Shown here in pieces: positions 48,801-61,851 of a stretch of DNA of 64,000 nucleotides. The stretch comes from Sipunculus nudus. Its lineage: Eukaryota > Annelida > Sipuncula > Golfingiida > Sipunculidae. Both the position numbers and the translations under genes were made by a program. Location of the stretch: NCBI GenBank assembly GCA_026874595.1, contig CM049317.1:55276118-55340117 (forward strand), written 5' to 3'. The notes under the pieces are model-generated. The model did not search any database, had not been told where the DNA came from, and worked only from the letters and a program-made list of their open reading frames with translations. The first letter of the stretch is position 1, and every line of letters begins with the position of its first letter.

Positions 48801-50155
48801 AAAATAACACGACCATTTTTTTGTTACTTTGTTAGTTTTTAAGCTAGGCAGATCTAGTTTTCGGCATTTTGTTCCACATGACCAGCTTGACACGACAGAA
48901 CTGAAAGTCACGCCAAATCTCGCGCCATATCTCGTCAAACGAGAAAAAACGAGACTTCGCGGAAATGCTTATAACTCGGGGACTTTTACAGCTAGACAAG
49001 TCTGGTTTTCGGCATTTCGTTCCACCAAACAAGCTTGACACGACAGAGCTGCAAGACAGGCCAAATCTCGCACCGTATCTCGTCAAACGAGAAAACACGA
49101 GATTTCACGGAAATGCTTATAACTAGGCCAGTTTTACAGCTAGACACGTGTGGTTTTCGGCATTTAGTTCCACTAGACCAGCTTGACACGACAGATATGC
49201 AAGTCTGGCAAAATCTCGCACCGTATCTCGTCAAACGAGAAAACACGAAATTTCACGGAAATGCTTATAACTCGGCCAGTTTTACAGCTAGACAGGTCTG
49301 GTTTCCGGCATTTCCTTCCACATGACCAGCTTGACACGATAGATGTGCAAGTCAGGCCAAATCTCGCACCCTATCTCGTCAAACGAGAAAACACGAGATT
49401 TCACGGAAATGCTTATAACTCGGCGAGTTTTACAGCTAGACAGGTCTAGTTTTCGGCATTCATTAACATTTGGACGGCTTGACATGACAAACCTGCAAGA
49501 CTGGCCAAATCTCGCACCATATCTCGTCAAACGATGAAAAAGGAGATTTCACAGAAATGCTAATAACTCGGCGACTTTTACAGCTAGACAGATGTAGTTT
49601 TCGCCATTTCATAACATTTAGAGAGTTTGATATGACAAATCTTCAAGACTGGCCAAATCCTGCACCATATCTCGTCACACGAGAAAACACGAGAGTACAC
49701 GGAAATGCTTATAACTCGGCGACTTTTACAGCTAGACGGATCTAGTTTTCGCCATTTCGTAACGTTTGGCCGTCTTGACATAATAAAACTGCTCGTCTTG
49801 CCAAATCTCGTACTATATCTCGTCAAGCGAGAAAAAAACATGATTTCACGTAAATGCTGATAAGACGGCGACTTTTGCAGCTAGACAGGTCTAGTTTCCG
49901 GCATTTTGTAATATTTGACAAACCTGACATGACAAAACTGGAAATCTCGCCAAAGCTCGCACCATTTCCCGTCAAACGAGAAAACACGACATTTCATGCA
50001 AATGCTTATAACTCAGCGGCTTTTATAGCTAGACAGGTCTGGTTTTCGGCATTTCATATCATTTGGCCAGCTTGACATGACAAACCTGAAAACGTCTCAC
50101 TGCTTCTTGTCAAACAAGATAAACGGGATTTCAGGAAAAAATTTTGAACTTGGTC
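48801..50155 (+). repeat. 148-bp palindromic satellite, block 3
   Basis: About nine units without the body insert present in block 1. An example palindrome has outer arms AAATCTCG (49,063-49,070) and CGAGATTT (49,098-49,105) around TCTCGT-CAA-ACGAGA. Confidence 0.93.
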
Positions 50156-50437
50156 CCTTTTACACTAGAAAGATATGCAGCTGTTAAAGGTCAGCATGCA
50201 TAAATAAACATATTATCCGTTTCTGCTGCCCCGACAATGTTGCTCATTCATATGACTGTTTCTACATGCACTCTCTGTCTATCTGTCTGTATCATTTCCA
50301 TTTCCGGCAAGCGCGTGACCTCTGGTCATCTTGTTGCTTGCCGGAAGATTTCCGGCAAGCATGTTGGTCAGTTGCGTATGTCCATTTGTCTGTTTGTTTT
50401 TTTGTTTTTTTTGTTTTTTTGTTTTTTTGTGTGTTTG
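50156..50437 (+). repeat. Satellite tail and hairpin (short-stem type)
   Basis: Tail as at 44,881, then tgacctctggtca (50,316-50,328), one short-stem hairpin unit at about 50,336 and a T-rich gtttttttg tract that joins module C. Confidence 0.88.
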
Positions 50438-50775
50438 TCTGCGCTCTCCTGGCCACAATTTTGCGGCAATCGACATGACCCTTACAGGGTTGATTGACAA
50501 CCGAACACCCTGGAACCCTATTGTTTTTGGTCAACATTGCTCCAAGGTCAAGGGTCAAGGTCACGACAGGTGTGGTTAACGGTTTTTGCACTATAACTTC
50601 GCCATAAATAGGCTTATCCACTTCTGCAATTGCTCATTTTTTTCGTCATCACCTGGCCTTTCTTTTGATATGTAGCTTACTTAAATTTGCCGTTACCATG
50701 GTTACATTTTTTGGGCAAAATTCATGGGAATTGGAAATAACACGACCATTTTTTTGTAACTTTGTCAGTTTTTTA
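50438..50775 (+). repeat. Module C
   Basis: Module C follows a hairpin unit directly here, with no module B. gttaccatggttac lies at 50,692-50,705. Confidence 0.88.
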
Positions 50776-52225
50776 GCTAGGCAGATCTAGTTTTCGGCAT
50801 TTTGTTCCACATGACCAGCTTGACACGACAGAACTGAAAGTCACGCCAAATCTCGCGCCATATCTCGTCAAACGAGAAAAAACGAGACTTCGCGGAAATG
50901 CTTATAACTCGGCGACTTTTACAGCTAGACAGGTCTGGTTTTCGGCATTTCGTTCCACCAAACAAGCTTGACACGACAGAGCTGCAATACAGGCCAAATC
51001 TCGCACCGTATCTCGTCAAACGAGAAAACACGAAATTTCACGGAAATGCTTATAACTAGGCCAGTTTTACAGCTAGACACGTGTGGTTTTCGGCATTTAG
51101 TTCCACTAGACCAGCTTGACACGACAGATATGCAAGTCTGGCAAAATCTCGCACCGTATCTCGTCAAACGAGAAACACGAAATTTCACGGAAATGCTTAT
51201 AACTCGGCCAGTTTTACAGCTAGACAGGTCTGGTTTCCGGCATTTCCTTCCACATGACCAGCTTGACACGATAGATGTGCAAGTCAGGCCAAATCTCGCA
51301 CCCTATCTCGTCAAACGAGAAAACACGAGATTTCACGGAAATGCTTATAACTCGGCGAGTTTTACGGCTAGACAGGTCTAGTTTTCGGCATTCATTAACA
51401 TTTGGCCAACTTGACATAGTAAAACTGCGATACTTGGCGAAATCTCGCACTATATCTGGTCAAATGTGGAAAAACGAGATTTCACAGAAATGCATATAAG
51501 TCGGCGACTTTCACGGCTAGACAGGTCTAGTTTTTGGCATTCATTAACATTTGGACGGCTTGACATGACAAACCTGCAAGACTGGCCAAATCTCGCACCA
51601 TATCTCGTCAAACGATAAAAAAGGAGATTTCACAGACATGCTAATAACTCGGCGACTTTTACAGCTAGACAGATGTAGTTTTCGCCATTTCATAACATTT
51701 AGAGAGTTTGATATGACAAATCTAGAAGACTGGCCAAATCCTGCACCATATCTCGTCAAACGAGAAAACACGAGAGTACACGGAAATGCTTATAACTCGG
51801 CGACTTTTACAGCTAGACGGATCTAGTTTTCGCCATTTCGTAACGTTTGGCCGTCTTGACATAATAAAACTGCTCGTCTTGCCAAATCTCGTACTATATC
51901 TCGTCAAGCGAGAAAAAAAACATGATTTCACGTAAATGCTGATAACACGGCGACTTTTGCAGCTAGACAGGTCTAGTTTCCGGCATTTTGTAATATTTGA
52001 CAAACCTGACATGACAAAACTGGAAATCTCGCCAAAGCTCGCACCATTTCCCGTCAAACGAGAAAACACGAGATTTCATGCAAATGCTAATAACTCAGCG
52101 GCTTTTATCGCTAGACAGGTCTAGTTTTCGGCATTTCATATCATTTGGCCAGCCTGACATGACAAACCTGAAAACGTCTCACTGCTTCTTGTCAAACGAG
52201 ATTAATGGGATTTCATGAAAAAAAT
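50776..52225 (+). repeat. 148-bp palindromic satellite, block 4
   Basis: About ten units, ending in the shared tail. The first units match block 3 and the middle ones match block 1. Confidence 0.93.
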
Positions 52226-52560
52226 TTGAACTTGGTCCCTTTTACACTAGAAAGATATTCAGCTGTTAAAGGTCAGCATGCATAAATAAACATATTATCC
52301 GTTTCTGCTGCCCCGACAATGTTGCTCATTCATATGACTGTTTCTACATGCACTCTGTCTATCTGTCTGTATCATTTCCATTTCCGGCAAGCGCGTGACC
52401 TCTGGTCATCTTGTTGCTTGCCGGAAATCTTCGATTTCGGCAAGTTGGTTGGTCAGTTGCGTATGTCCATTTGTTTGTTGCTTGCCGGAAATCTTCGATT
52501 TCCGCAAGCATATTGGTCAGTTGCGTATGTCTGTTTGTCTGTCTGTCTGTTTGTTTGTCT
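52226..52560 (+). repeat. Satellite tail and two hairpin units
   Basis: Tail, tgacctctggtca (52,396-52,408), then hairpin units at about 52,414 and 52,480. The second has the mismatched right arm seen at 45,061. Confidence 0.88.
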
Positions 52561-54028
52561 GCACTCTCCTGGCCACAATTTTGCCACAATCACCTTGAAA
52601 CTTACAGGGATGATGAAAAACATAATTTCTAGGTGCCCTATTGTTTTTGGTTAAAATAGGTCAAAAGTCAAAGGTCAAGGTCACGACAGGTATGGTTAAC
52701 GGTTTTTGCACTATAACTTCGCCATAAATAGGCTTATCCACTTCTGCAATAGCTCATATTTTTCGTCATCACCTGGCCTTTCTTTTGACATGTAGCTTAC
52801 TCAAATTTTCTGTTACCATGGTTACGCAATTTTGGGGAGAAATCATGGAATTTCGTGATATTTTTCAAATTTGCAGCAATCGTACTGATTCTGAGATATT
52901 TTATGTAACACAAGAATATCTCGAAATTGTTTTTTCAGATTTTGGAAATGGCCGCCAGGGGGCGTTGCAGATGAAAAAACATGAACATTTGTTTTGGTGC
53001 TATACCTCCAGAACTATTAAACATTGGGCCATTTCCATCACAGCACCTTCAACTGGGGTCCATGGGCTTATTTTTGCGCATAGGTGCCAAAGTGCGCTAT
53101 TGCCAGATTTCTCTACTTTTGGGGTAAAACTTTTGAATTTTGAAAATATGCAGTTTTCAGCTTCTAACTCTGTCAGTTTTTATGCTGGAGAGGTCAATTT
53201 TTTTGCATCTTGTAGCCCTTGGTGAGTTCTCGGTGATCCAATCAAAAATCTTGCAAAATCTCGCACCGTTTCTCGTCAAACGAGAGTCTTCGAGATTTCA
53301 TTCAATATGACCTACAGGTTGCATTTTTTTAACAATGGCTTTGAAATTGATATATTTTGTGTTATTTTATAAATATCTCGAAATCAGTTTTTCATTTTTT
53401 GGAAATAGCCACCAGGGGGCGTGGTACCTGAAACACTGTAACATATCATTTTTCTGCAATATCTCAAAAAATATTAAACGTGACACCATTTTTTTTGGTG
53501 GTATCTGAAACTAGGAACATTGGCTTATTCCTCCGCACATGTAGCTTTGTACTGCCGTTACCATGGTTACCAAATTTGGGGGTAAAACGTGACAACTTGA
53601 AAATACGAAGTTTACCTGCTTCTATCTCTGTTGATATTTCCCATAGAAAGGTCTGGTTTTCGGCGTTAGACAGCATCCGTCTAGTTCTCAGTCATTCAAT
53701 CGCAAGTCTCGTCATATCTCGCACCGTTTCTCGTGAAACGAGAACACGTGACCATTCAAAGAAATGCCTATAATTCTGTCATTTTTTTACGCCACAGACA
53801 CATGGTCTGCAGCGCCGGATAGCGTCGGACACTCGCAGTCACATTCAGGGGTCGCATTGTTAGTCTCGTCAAATCTCGCGCCGTTTTTCGCCATACCACG
53901 AAGACACTCGCCGTCGCCGCAAGTGGCGGCAGGGTCCTTACGGTGGGCGGCCGGCGTGTGCAGCGGTCCGTGACGGCCTCTCCGGGCCCCGTCTATGATC
54001 ATACATGTTGGAGGCACAGTCCATACTT
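52561..54028 (+). repeat. Megasatellite body, copy 5
   Basis: Full-length body. CTCF-like motifs lie at 52,949-52,967 and 53,406-53,424. gttaccatggttac lies at 52,812 and 53,557. The GC-rich part is about 53,800-54,005, slightly more diverged than in copies 1-3. Confidence 0.92.
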
Positions 54029-55480
54029 TATTGCTTGCCGGAAATCTTCGATTTCCGCAAGCATATTGGTCAGTTGCGTATGTCTGTTTGTCTGTCTGTC
54101 TGTTTGTTTGTTTGTCTGTATGTACACGCGCTACAGGCCACAGTTTTTAAGCAATCGCTCTGAAACTTATACATTAAATGTAAGATTGGTTCTCCTCGGA
54201 GCCTATTGTTTTTGGTCATGATCGGTCAAAGGTCAAGGTCAGGGTCACCAAAAAACCTAACATTTTTACTTTCTTCATATCTTTGTCAATAATAATCGTA
54301 GCCGCATAATCTGTAGCTCATTTTATTCCTCTTTATGTTAGCTTTCCAAGTGCTAGCAAATTTTTCTGGTCGATTGTTACCAACGTAACGTATTTTTGGG
54401 GGAAAATCAGAAAATTCGAAAATTTCACTCAAAATTTTCCATTTTTTAAGTTAGAGAGGTCTAGTTTTTTGCATTGTGTAGCATTTAATATGCTCTATGG
54501 AAAATTAACGGGAGTCTCGCAAAATCTCGTGCCATTTTTCGTCAAATGAGACTTTTCGAGATTTCATTAAAAACGATTTAGAGGTGGCAGTTTTACAGCT
54601 AAGGTTCTAAAAGTGACATATTTTCTGTTTTTCTGTATTATCTCGAACTTGTTTTTTCATTTTTTGAAATTAACCACCAGGGGGCGTGGTACTGGAAACA
54701 CTGCAACTTACCATTTTTCTGCAATACCAAAAAAAATATTAAACGTGGCACAATGTTTACTGTCTTATCTGAAACTAGGATCGTCGGCTTAATCCTGCGT
54801 ACATGTAGCTTTGCGCTGCTGTTACCATGGTAACCAAATTTTGGGGTAAAACTTGGCAATCTGAAAATAATAAGTTTTTTGCTTCTATCTCTGTTAATAT
54901 TTATACTACAAGTGTCTAGTTTTCTGCATGAGGTAGCATTCCCTTGCCACTAATGCAGTTAATTGCAAGTCTCGTAGAATCTCGCTCTGTTTTGCGTCAA
55001 ACAAGAAATCACGAGATTTCACAGAAATGCATATAACTTGGTCACCTTTTCGGCTAAAGAGGAGCAGTTTTCAGCATTTTGTTGCGTTTTGGGAGCTTAA
55101 CAAGATAATAACTTATATCTCGCCACATCTCGTACCATCTCCCGCCAAACGAGAATATTCGAGAATTCGAACAAATGTCTATATCTCTGTCATTTGAATG
55201 CCAGAGATTTTATTTTTCTATTGTTCAAGATTCACTTGACTAGTTTGAAGTGACAAAATTGAATATCTCGTCATATCTCGCATCATTTCTTGTCAAACGA
55301 GAACATGGGACCATTCAAAGATACGCCTATAATTCTGTTATTTTAATGCTGAAGACCTTTAGTTTTCAGCATTCGATAGCGTCTAACCCTCTCGGTCACA
55401 TTATGTGTTTATATTGTAAGTTTCGTCAAATCTGGGATCGTTTTTTCTTAAAAAAAAAAAAGTACATCCTATTGCCGTGA
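54029..55480 (+). repeat. Diverged terminal body copy
   Basis: After one hairpin unit, a body relative follows with the same module order but many differences. CTCF-like motif at 54,671-54,689. A perfect GTTACCATGGTAAC lies at 54,821-54,834. Decayed 148-bp-like units follow. It ends at a T/A run near 55,440-55,460, the right edge of array part 1. It is probably the oldest copy. Confidence 0.8.
54821..54834. promoter_or_regulatory. Perfect X-box palindrome
   Basis: GTTACCATGGTAAC is an exact RFX X-box form. Other copies in the array have one off-consensus base (gttaccatggttac). Function is inferred only. Confidence 0.45.
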
Positions 55481-55849
55481 CCATAAGTGGCGGCAGTATG
55501 TGATAGTAAATGTCGGCAGGGGCATTACACTTGACAGCTGGAGCCGTGTTCTATGGGTGTGCGATGGCCCATGAAGAAGACTTCTATTGTGTTGTTATCG
55601 TCTTCCTTTGATTGCTGCTTCGTAAGCTTCACAGACCAGCGCCAACCACCTGGTTGCCATGTGTCCTCAATGTAAACAAGCTTTGCTGTTTTCCTTTCCC
55701 TAAGATATGTATGGTAGCCTGTTCACTTGTCCTTAGATTGTTTATTGTTGGTGTATTGAAGTAAAATAAAATGCCAGGTTTTCCTGCATATTGATTGTAA
55801 ATTGAATAAAATCATACAAGAACCAACCAATGTTCTATGACCACTATTT
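55481..55849. other. Spacer between two tandem arrays
   Basis: Not similar to the array modules. No gene is recognised. Confidence 0.5.
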
Positions 55850-57690
55850 CAGATTTGAGATCAGAACAATTGCTTTCTGCATAAACCACTATGACCAGAT
55901 TTGATAAACTTTAAAGTGGTCTATATTTTTTTCTGAAGAAGTTGAGCTATATGCTTGGAGATGCCAGCCAGTGGGTGTGAATGGATTGCAATGAAACCCA
56001 AGCCAGGTGTTTGTGAAGAGTCTGGTGGAGATGAAGGGGGCCAAAACCTATTTGACTGTGTATAAGCATAAACTGGCCTGAAATCAGGTTTCTGGGGGCA
56101 TGAAATTTTTGTTTGTGGGAACAGGGTAATATTTTCTTGTTTCCCTGTATATACACCCTAAACTGGGCCTAATGACACCAAAACCAGGTTTGTGGGACCA
56201 TCAGTACAGATTTGAGGGGGAAAAATGGATTTTATCCGTATATCACTATGTTCACTGTGTCCAGATTTGGAAATTCAAACTGGTCCTAATTTTTTTTCTG
56301 ATGGAGTTGAGCCAAATGCTTTGAGATACCAGCCAGTGGGTGTAAATGGATTGCAATGATACCAAACCAGGTGTGTGTGTTGAGTTTTGTGGAGATGAGG
56401 GGGGCCAAAACCTATCTGACTGTGTATAAGCATAAACTGGCCTGAAATCAGGTTTCTGGGGGCTTGAAATTCTTGTTTGTGTCAACAGGGTAATATTATC
56501 TTGTTTCCCTGTATATACACCTTGAATATGGCCTAATGACACCTAAACCATGTTTTAGGGACCATCATTACAGATTTGAGGTAAAAAAAAATGGATTTTC
56601 CCTGTATATCACTATGTTCACTGTGTCCAGATTTGGGAATTCAAACTGGCCCTAATTTTTTTTCTGAGGGAGTTGAGCCAAATGCTTGGTGATGCCAGCC
56701 AGTGGGTGTAAATGGATTGCAATGATACCCAAACCAGGAGTGTGTGTTGAGTTTTGTGGATATGAAGGGGGCCAGAACCTATTTGACTGTGTATAAGCAT
56801 AAACTGGCCTGAAATCAGGTTTCTGGGGGCATGAAATTTTTGTTTGTGGGAACAGGGTACTATTATCTTGTTTCCCTGTATATACACCCTAAACTGGGCC
56901 TAATGACACCAAAACCAGGTTTGTGGGACCATCAGTACAGATTTGAGGTGGGAAAATGGATTTTCTCTGTATATCACTATGTTCACTGTGTCCAGATTTG
57001 GAAATTCAAACTGGCCCTAATTTTTTTTCTGAGGGAGTTGAGCCAAATGCTTGGTGATGCCAGCCAGTGGGTGTAAATGGATTGCAATGATACCCAAACC
57101 AGGAGTGTGTGTTGAGTTTTGTGGGGATGAGGGGGGCCAGAACCTATTTGACTGTGTATAAGCATAAACTGGCCTGAAATCAGGTTTCTGGGGGCATGAA
57201 ATTTTTGTTTGTGGGAACAGGGTAGTATTATCTTGTTTCCCTGTATATACACACTAAACTGGGCCTAATGACACCAAAACCAGGTTTGTGGGACCATCAG
57301 TACAGATTTGAGGGGAAAAAATGGATTTTTTCTGTATATCACTATGTCCACTGTGTCCAGATTTGGAAATTCAAACTGGCCCTAATTTTTTTTCTGAGGG
57401 ATTTGAACCAAATGCTTTGAGATTCCAGCCAGTGGGTGTAAATGGATTGCAATGATAGCCAAACCAGGTGTGTGTGATGAGTCTGGTGGAGATGAGGTGG
57501 TCCAAAACACTATTTGCCTGTGTATAATAAGCCATATACTGTCCTCAGCTGAAATCAGCTTTCTGGGGGCTTGAAATGTTTGCTGGTGGGAACAAGGTAA
57601 TATTATCTTGTTATCATGGATATACACCCTAAAATGGGTCTAAGAACACCAACTACATGCATGTTGGACCATGAGTACAGATTTGAGGTA
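55850..57690. repeat. 365-bp tandem repeat, 5 copies
   Basis: ccagccagtgggtgt recurs at about 55,964, 56,329, 56,695, 57,060 and 57,425 (spacing 365-366). Inside the unit, shorter related pieces recur (caaactggccctaat, aaactggcctgaaatcagg, aaactgggcctaatgacacc), so the unit itself looks like a higher-order repeat. Minus-strand frames of 69-96 codons repeat once per unit, without a recognised domain. 365 is not a multiple of three. Confidence 0.93.
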
Positions 57691-59880
57691 ACAAATTGTC
57701 TGTCTATAAATTAAAAAAAATCAAATATCAAACTGTTATAAACATGTATCAATATATTTAATAAAATCTCTTTTCATCCAATGAATTGCATCTTATGTTT
57801 TTATAAATAAACCATGATATTCAATTACATCCAGTAATAAAAAATAAAAATAAAATGAATAAAAGTTTTTTTGTTTTTGTTTTTTTTTTTGGGGGGGGGG
57901 GTGTTTGTGTTTTTTTTGCAGTAAAATCCAGGCTTCTCTTTGGATCCCGGCGGTGGGCGAGGGTACAATGGACACCACACAACATTTGAAAGAACATTTT
58001 TTTCTGCTGTTATTGGATGACCAAGTCTCTATGAATTTAAAAAAAATATTTATTCCGTTATTCAAGATGACAGTGAAAATGACCCTATTTTTTCAATCAT
58101 TCACCACTCTTTTCGAGCGTTCATCAAAAAAGAAAGAGCCCGTCCCACCGCATTTCCTGCGAGAGTTCGTTTCTTCAGAGTCCAAACAATCCTACAGGGG
58201 CGGGGTTTAGTCCATCTCGTCTTAAATTTGTGTCCGGGGCACGGCAAACATTATGAAAGCGGACAAAAACTTTCATACGGCTGGTAAATGCGTTTATATG
58301 TAAACGCGGGGAATTCCCGGACAATTCACGGAGAGATTTTATATGCAATGATACTTTTAATTACACGTTAAAATCATTTAAAATCTACCACTATATTACT
58401 CTAAAGACATTTATTCACTGTTAAATTACCGAAATAATAACCAGCGCAAACAATGTGGGACTGCCACTAACACCAATCTGGATCACCAGCTAACATTGAC
58501 TACCGATCTTACATCAGACGAAAACGCTAAACACTATATATTTTTTCAACAGTTTACTGTGCAAACCGTAACAAAACCATGCAGGATATCAAATTTACAA
58601 GTTCTTAAGGAAATATGATACAAAACATAAATTGTACCTTTGCTCACATTTAATAACATCATCATGATGAATTCTCCGCGAATTCTCCAGCTGTCCGCGT
58701 TATAGATGTATATGTATTTATTAAAGACAAAAATTGACATACAATTTTATGGATACCCGTATAATTGCGGTTTTCTGGACCGTCCCAGCCCACAGGTAGG
58801 ATAATATGGATTCCCGACAATATTCTAATGACCGTTCCCTGAGCTGGAACGGGCTAAGAAGGTCCCTGTCATTTTTTTTAATTGTCAATTCCCAGGTTTT
58901 TCGGATAAAAAAATGGCCCAATCCTTCATTCAATTTCCAGCCTCTGCTGGCGTTCCGGGTTTAAAAAAGAGCCCGTCCCATGCCTATTTCAGCTAGGACT
59001 GCAAACTCTGGGGTCAAAACAACTCAACTACGGCTTGGGATTACTACCTTTCCTCTTAAATTTCCATCGCGCCCGTGTCAAGTGTACCGTTTTATTCACA
59101 AACGTGCGGCAGGCGCCAAAAAATTTGACAGCACCCCTCTCTCATGCCAGAATATATTTTTATATATGAAGTCCTAACCCACCACGGAACTAGGGCCTCA
59201 AATTTTTTTATCTTATTACTTACCACTTCAGACTCCTTAAAAGTCTCTCCTTTTTTAACCAAAGATTCCAATTTTTAAAATATATTAAATTTCACATTAC
59301 ACGAAGGGGACATTACAGTTAATCCGTGATGGGCAGGACTTCTTGGAATTTTATAATTCCCGGACGCAGGCTGACCGACTGCCTTTTTTCTTCAAGGACA
59401 GCCCTAATTTAAGCCATCATCAGACTTGAAGATGTCCTCAGGCCGACCTATTTGTCCAGGAATGAAAGGTCACGTCTCCCTTACCCAGAGGTCGGGTCTC
59501 TGTCTAACACGAACGCGGCTTCGCTTGCATTTCGGCATTCTGGACGTTCAACTCTTCAAGTTCTTTTTCAGTGCTTTTCTTATTTCCAGCACTCAAGAAT
59601 AGGAGAACTGCCAAGGATTCAGTTGGACTTCCATTATTTTTATTTCTGTCCAAAAATGGATTATCCTGTATAGGATGGCTACTAATAATAACACTATTAA
59701 TGTCTCTCTATCCGTCTCTCTGTCTGTCTCTCTGTCTACTCCTCTTTGACTTTTGAAAATCAGCAAGACCTTATTCATATGTGCTACTGTTTTCCCCATG
59801 ATAGAGGTTTTTCATCTGATCAGATCCAAATGTTTCCTGTCTGTCTGCCTAGTAACTGTCCATCAATTTCGCTGTCTTAT
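57691..59880. other. Unassigned sequence between array parts
   Basis: aaagagcccgtccca occurs at about 58,133 and 58,966, suggesting an element end or duplication. T and G runs lie at about 57,880-57,901. Frames of 101 (57,905), 65 (58,980) and 73 (59,452) codons have no recognised domain. Confidence 0.4.
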
Positions 59881-60290
59881 TTCCGGTAACTTCCGACAAG
59901 CGTTCGACCTCAGGTCGTCTAGTTTGTTTTTTTGTTTGTTTTTTTGTGTGTTTGTCTGCGCTCTCCTGGCCACAATTTTGCAGCAATCGACATGACCCTT
60001 ACAGGGTTGATTGACAACCGAACACCCTGGAACCCTATTGTTTTTGGTCAACATTGCTCCAAGGTCAAGGGTCAAGGTCACGACAGGTGTGGTTAACGGT
60101 TTTTGCACTATAACTTCGCCATAAAAAGGCTTATCCACTTTTGCAATAGCTCATTTTTTTCGTCATCACCTGGCCTTTCTTTTGATATGTAGCTTACTTA
60201 AATTTGCCGTTACCATGGTTACATTTTTTGGGCAAAAATCATGGAAATTGGAAATAACACGACCATTTTTTTGTAACTTTGTCAGTTTTT
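59881..60290 (+). repeat. Module C, start of array part 2
   Basis: Begins abruptly with a damaged half hairpin (ttccgacaagcg) and cgacctcaggtcg (59,905-59,917), then module C with gttaccatggttac at 60,209-60,222. Confidence 0.88.
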
Positions 60291-61560
60291 AAGCTAGGCA
60301 GAACTAGTTTTCGGCATTTTGTTCCACATGACCAGCTTGACACGACAGAACTGAAAGTCACGCCAAATCTCGCGCCATATCTCGTCAAACGAGAAAAAAC
60401 GAGACTTCGCGGAAATGCTTATAACTCGGCGACTTTTACAGCTAGACAGGTCTGGTTTTCGGCATTTCGTTCCACCAAACAAGCTTGACACGACAGAGCT
60501 GCAAGACAGGCCAAATCTCGCACCGTATCTCGTCAAACGAGAAAACACGGGATGTCACGGAAATGCTTATAACTGGGCCAGTTTTACAGCTAGACACGTC
60601 TGGTTTTCGGCAATTAGTTCCACTAGACCAGCTTGACACGACAGATATGCAAGTCTGGCAAAATCTCGCACCGTATCTCGTCAAACGAGAAAACACGAAA
60701 TTTCACGGAAATGCTTATAACTGGGCCAGTTTTACAGCTAGACACGTCTGGTTTCCGGCATTTCCTTCCACATGACCAGCTTGACACGATAGATGTGCAA
60801 GTCAGGCCAAATCTCGCACCCTATCTCGTCAAACGAGAAAACACGAGATTTCACGGAAATGCTTATAACTCGGCGAGTTTTACAGCTAGACAGGTCTAGT
60901 TTTCGGCATTTTCTTTCACATGACCTGCTGGACATGACAGAACTGAAAGTCAGGCCGAATGTCGCACCGTATCTCGTCAAACGAGAAAACATGAGATTTC
61001 ACGGCATTGGTTATAACTCGGCGAGTTTTACAGATAGACACGTCTGGTTTTCGGCATTTTGTTCCACTAGACCAGCTTGACATGACAGACATGCATGTCA
61101 GGCAAAATCTCGCACCGTATCCCGTCAAACGAGAAAACACGAGATTTCACGGAACTGCAGCTAGACAGGTCTAGTTTTCGGCATTTAGTTCCACATGACC
61201 CGCTTGGCATGACAGAACTCCAAGTCAGGCACAATCTCGCACCGTATCTCGTCAAACGAGAAAACACGAGATTTCACCAAAATGCTTTTAACTCGGCGAT
61301 TTTTACAGGTACGAAGGTCTAGTTTTCGGCATTGTGTCACATATGAACTGCTTGATTAGATAAAGCCATAAGTCTGCCCAAATCTCGCACCATATCTTGT
61401 GCAACGTGAACAAACGAGATGTCACTGAAATGCTTATAACTCGGCGCCTTTTACAACAAAGTAGTTCTAGTTTTCGGCATTTTGTCACATATGACCAGCT
61501 TGACATGACAAACCTGAAAACGTCTCACTGCTTCTTGTCAAACGAGATTAACGGGATTTC
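60291..61560 (+). repeat. 148-bp palindromic satellite, block 5
   Basis: About nine units. One unit (around 61,150) carries an internal deletion that shortens it. Outer units are more diverged than in block 3. Confidence 0.92.
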
Positions 61561-61851
61561 ATGAAAATTGAAGTTGGTCCCTTTTACACTAGAAAGATAT
61601 GCAGCTGTTAAAGGTCAGCATGCATAAATAAACATATTATCCGTTTCTGCTGCCCCCACAATGTTGCTCATTCATATGACTGTTTCTACATGCACTCTCT
61701 TTCTATCTGTCTGTATCATTTAAATTTCCGGCAAGCGCGTGACCTCTGGTCATCTTGTTTTTTTGTTTATTGCTTGCCGGAATCAAAGATTTCGGCAAGC
61801 ATATTGCTCAGTTGCGTATGTCTGTTTGTCTGTTTGTCTGTTTATTTGTCT
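61561..61851 (+). repeat. Satellite tail and hairpin (aaa-loop type)
   Basis: Tail, tgacctctggtca (61,740-61,752), then one hairpin unit with the gaatcaaagatttc form at about 61,772. Confidence 0.88.

Noticed and set aside
55947-57252. Four repeated minus-strand frames (69-96 codons) in the 365-bp array
   Set aside because: The frames follow the repeat unit. 365 is not a multiple of three, so they cannot form a continuous repeat protein, and no motif is recognised.
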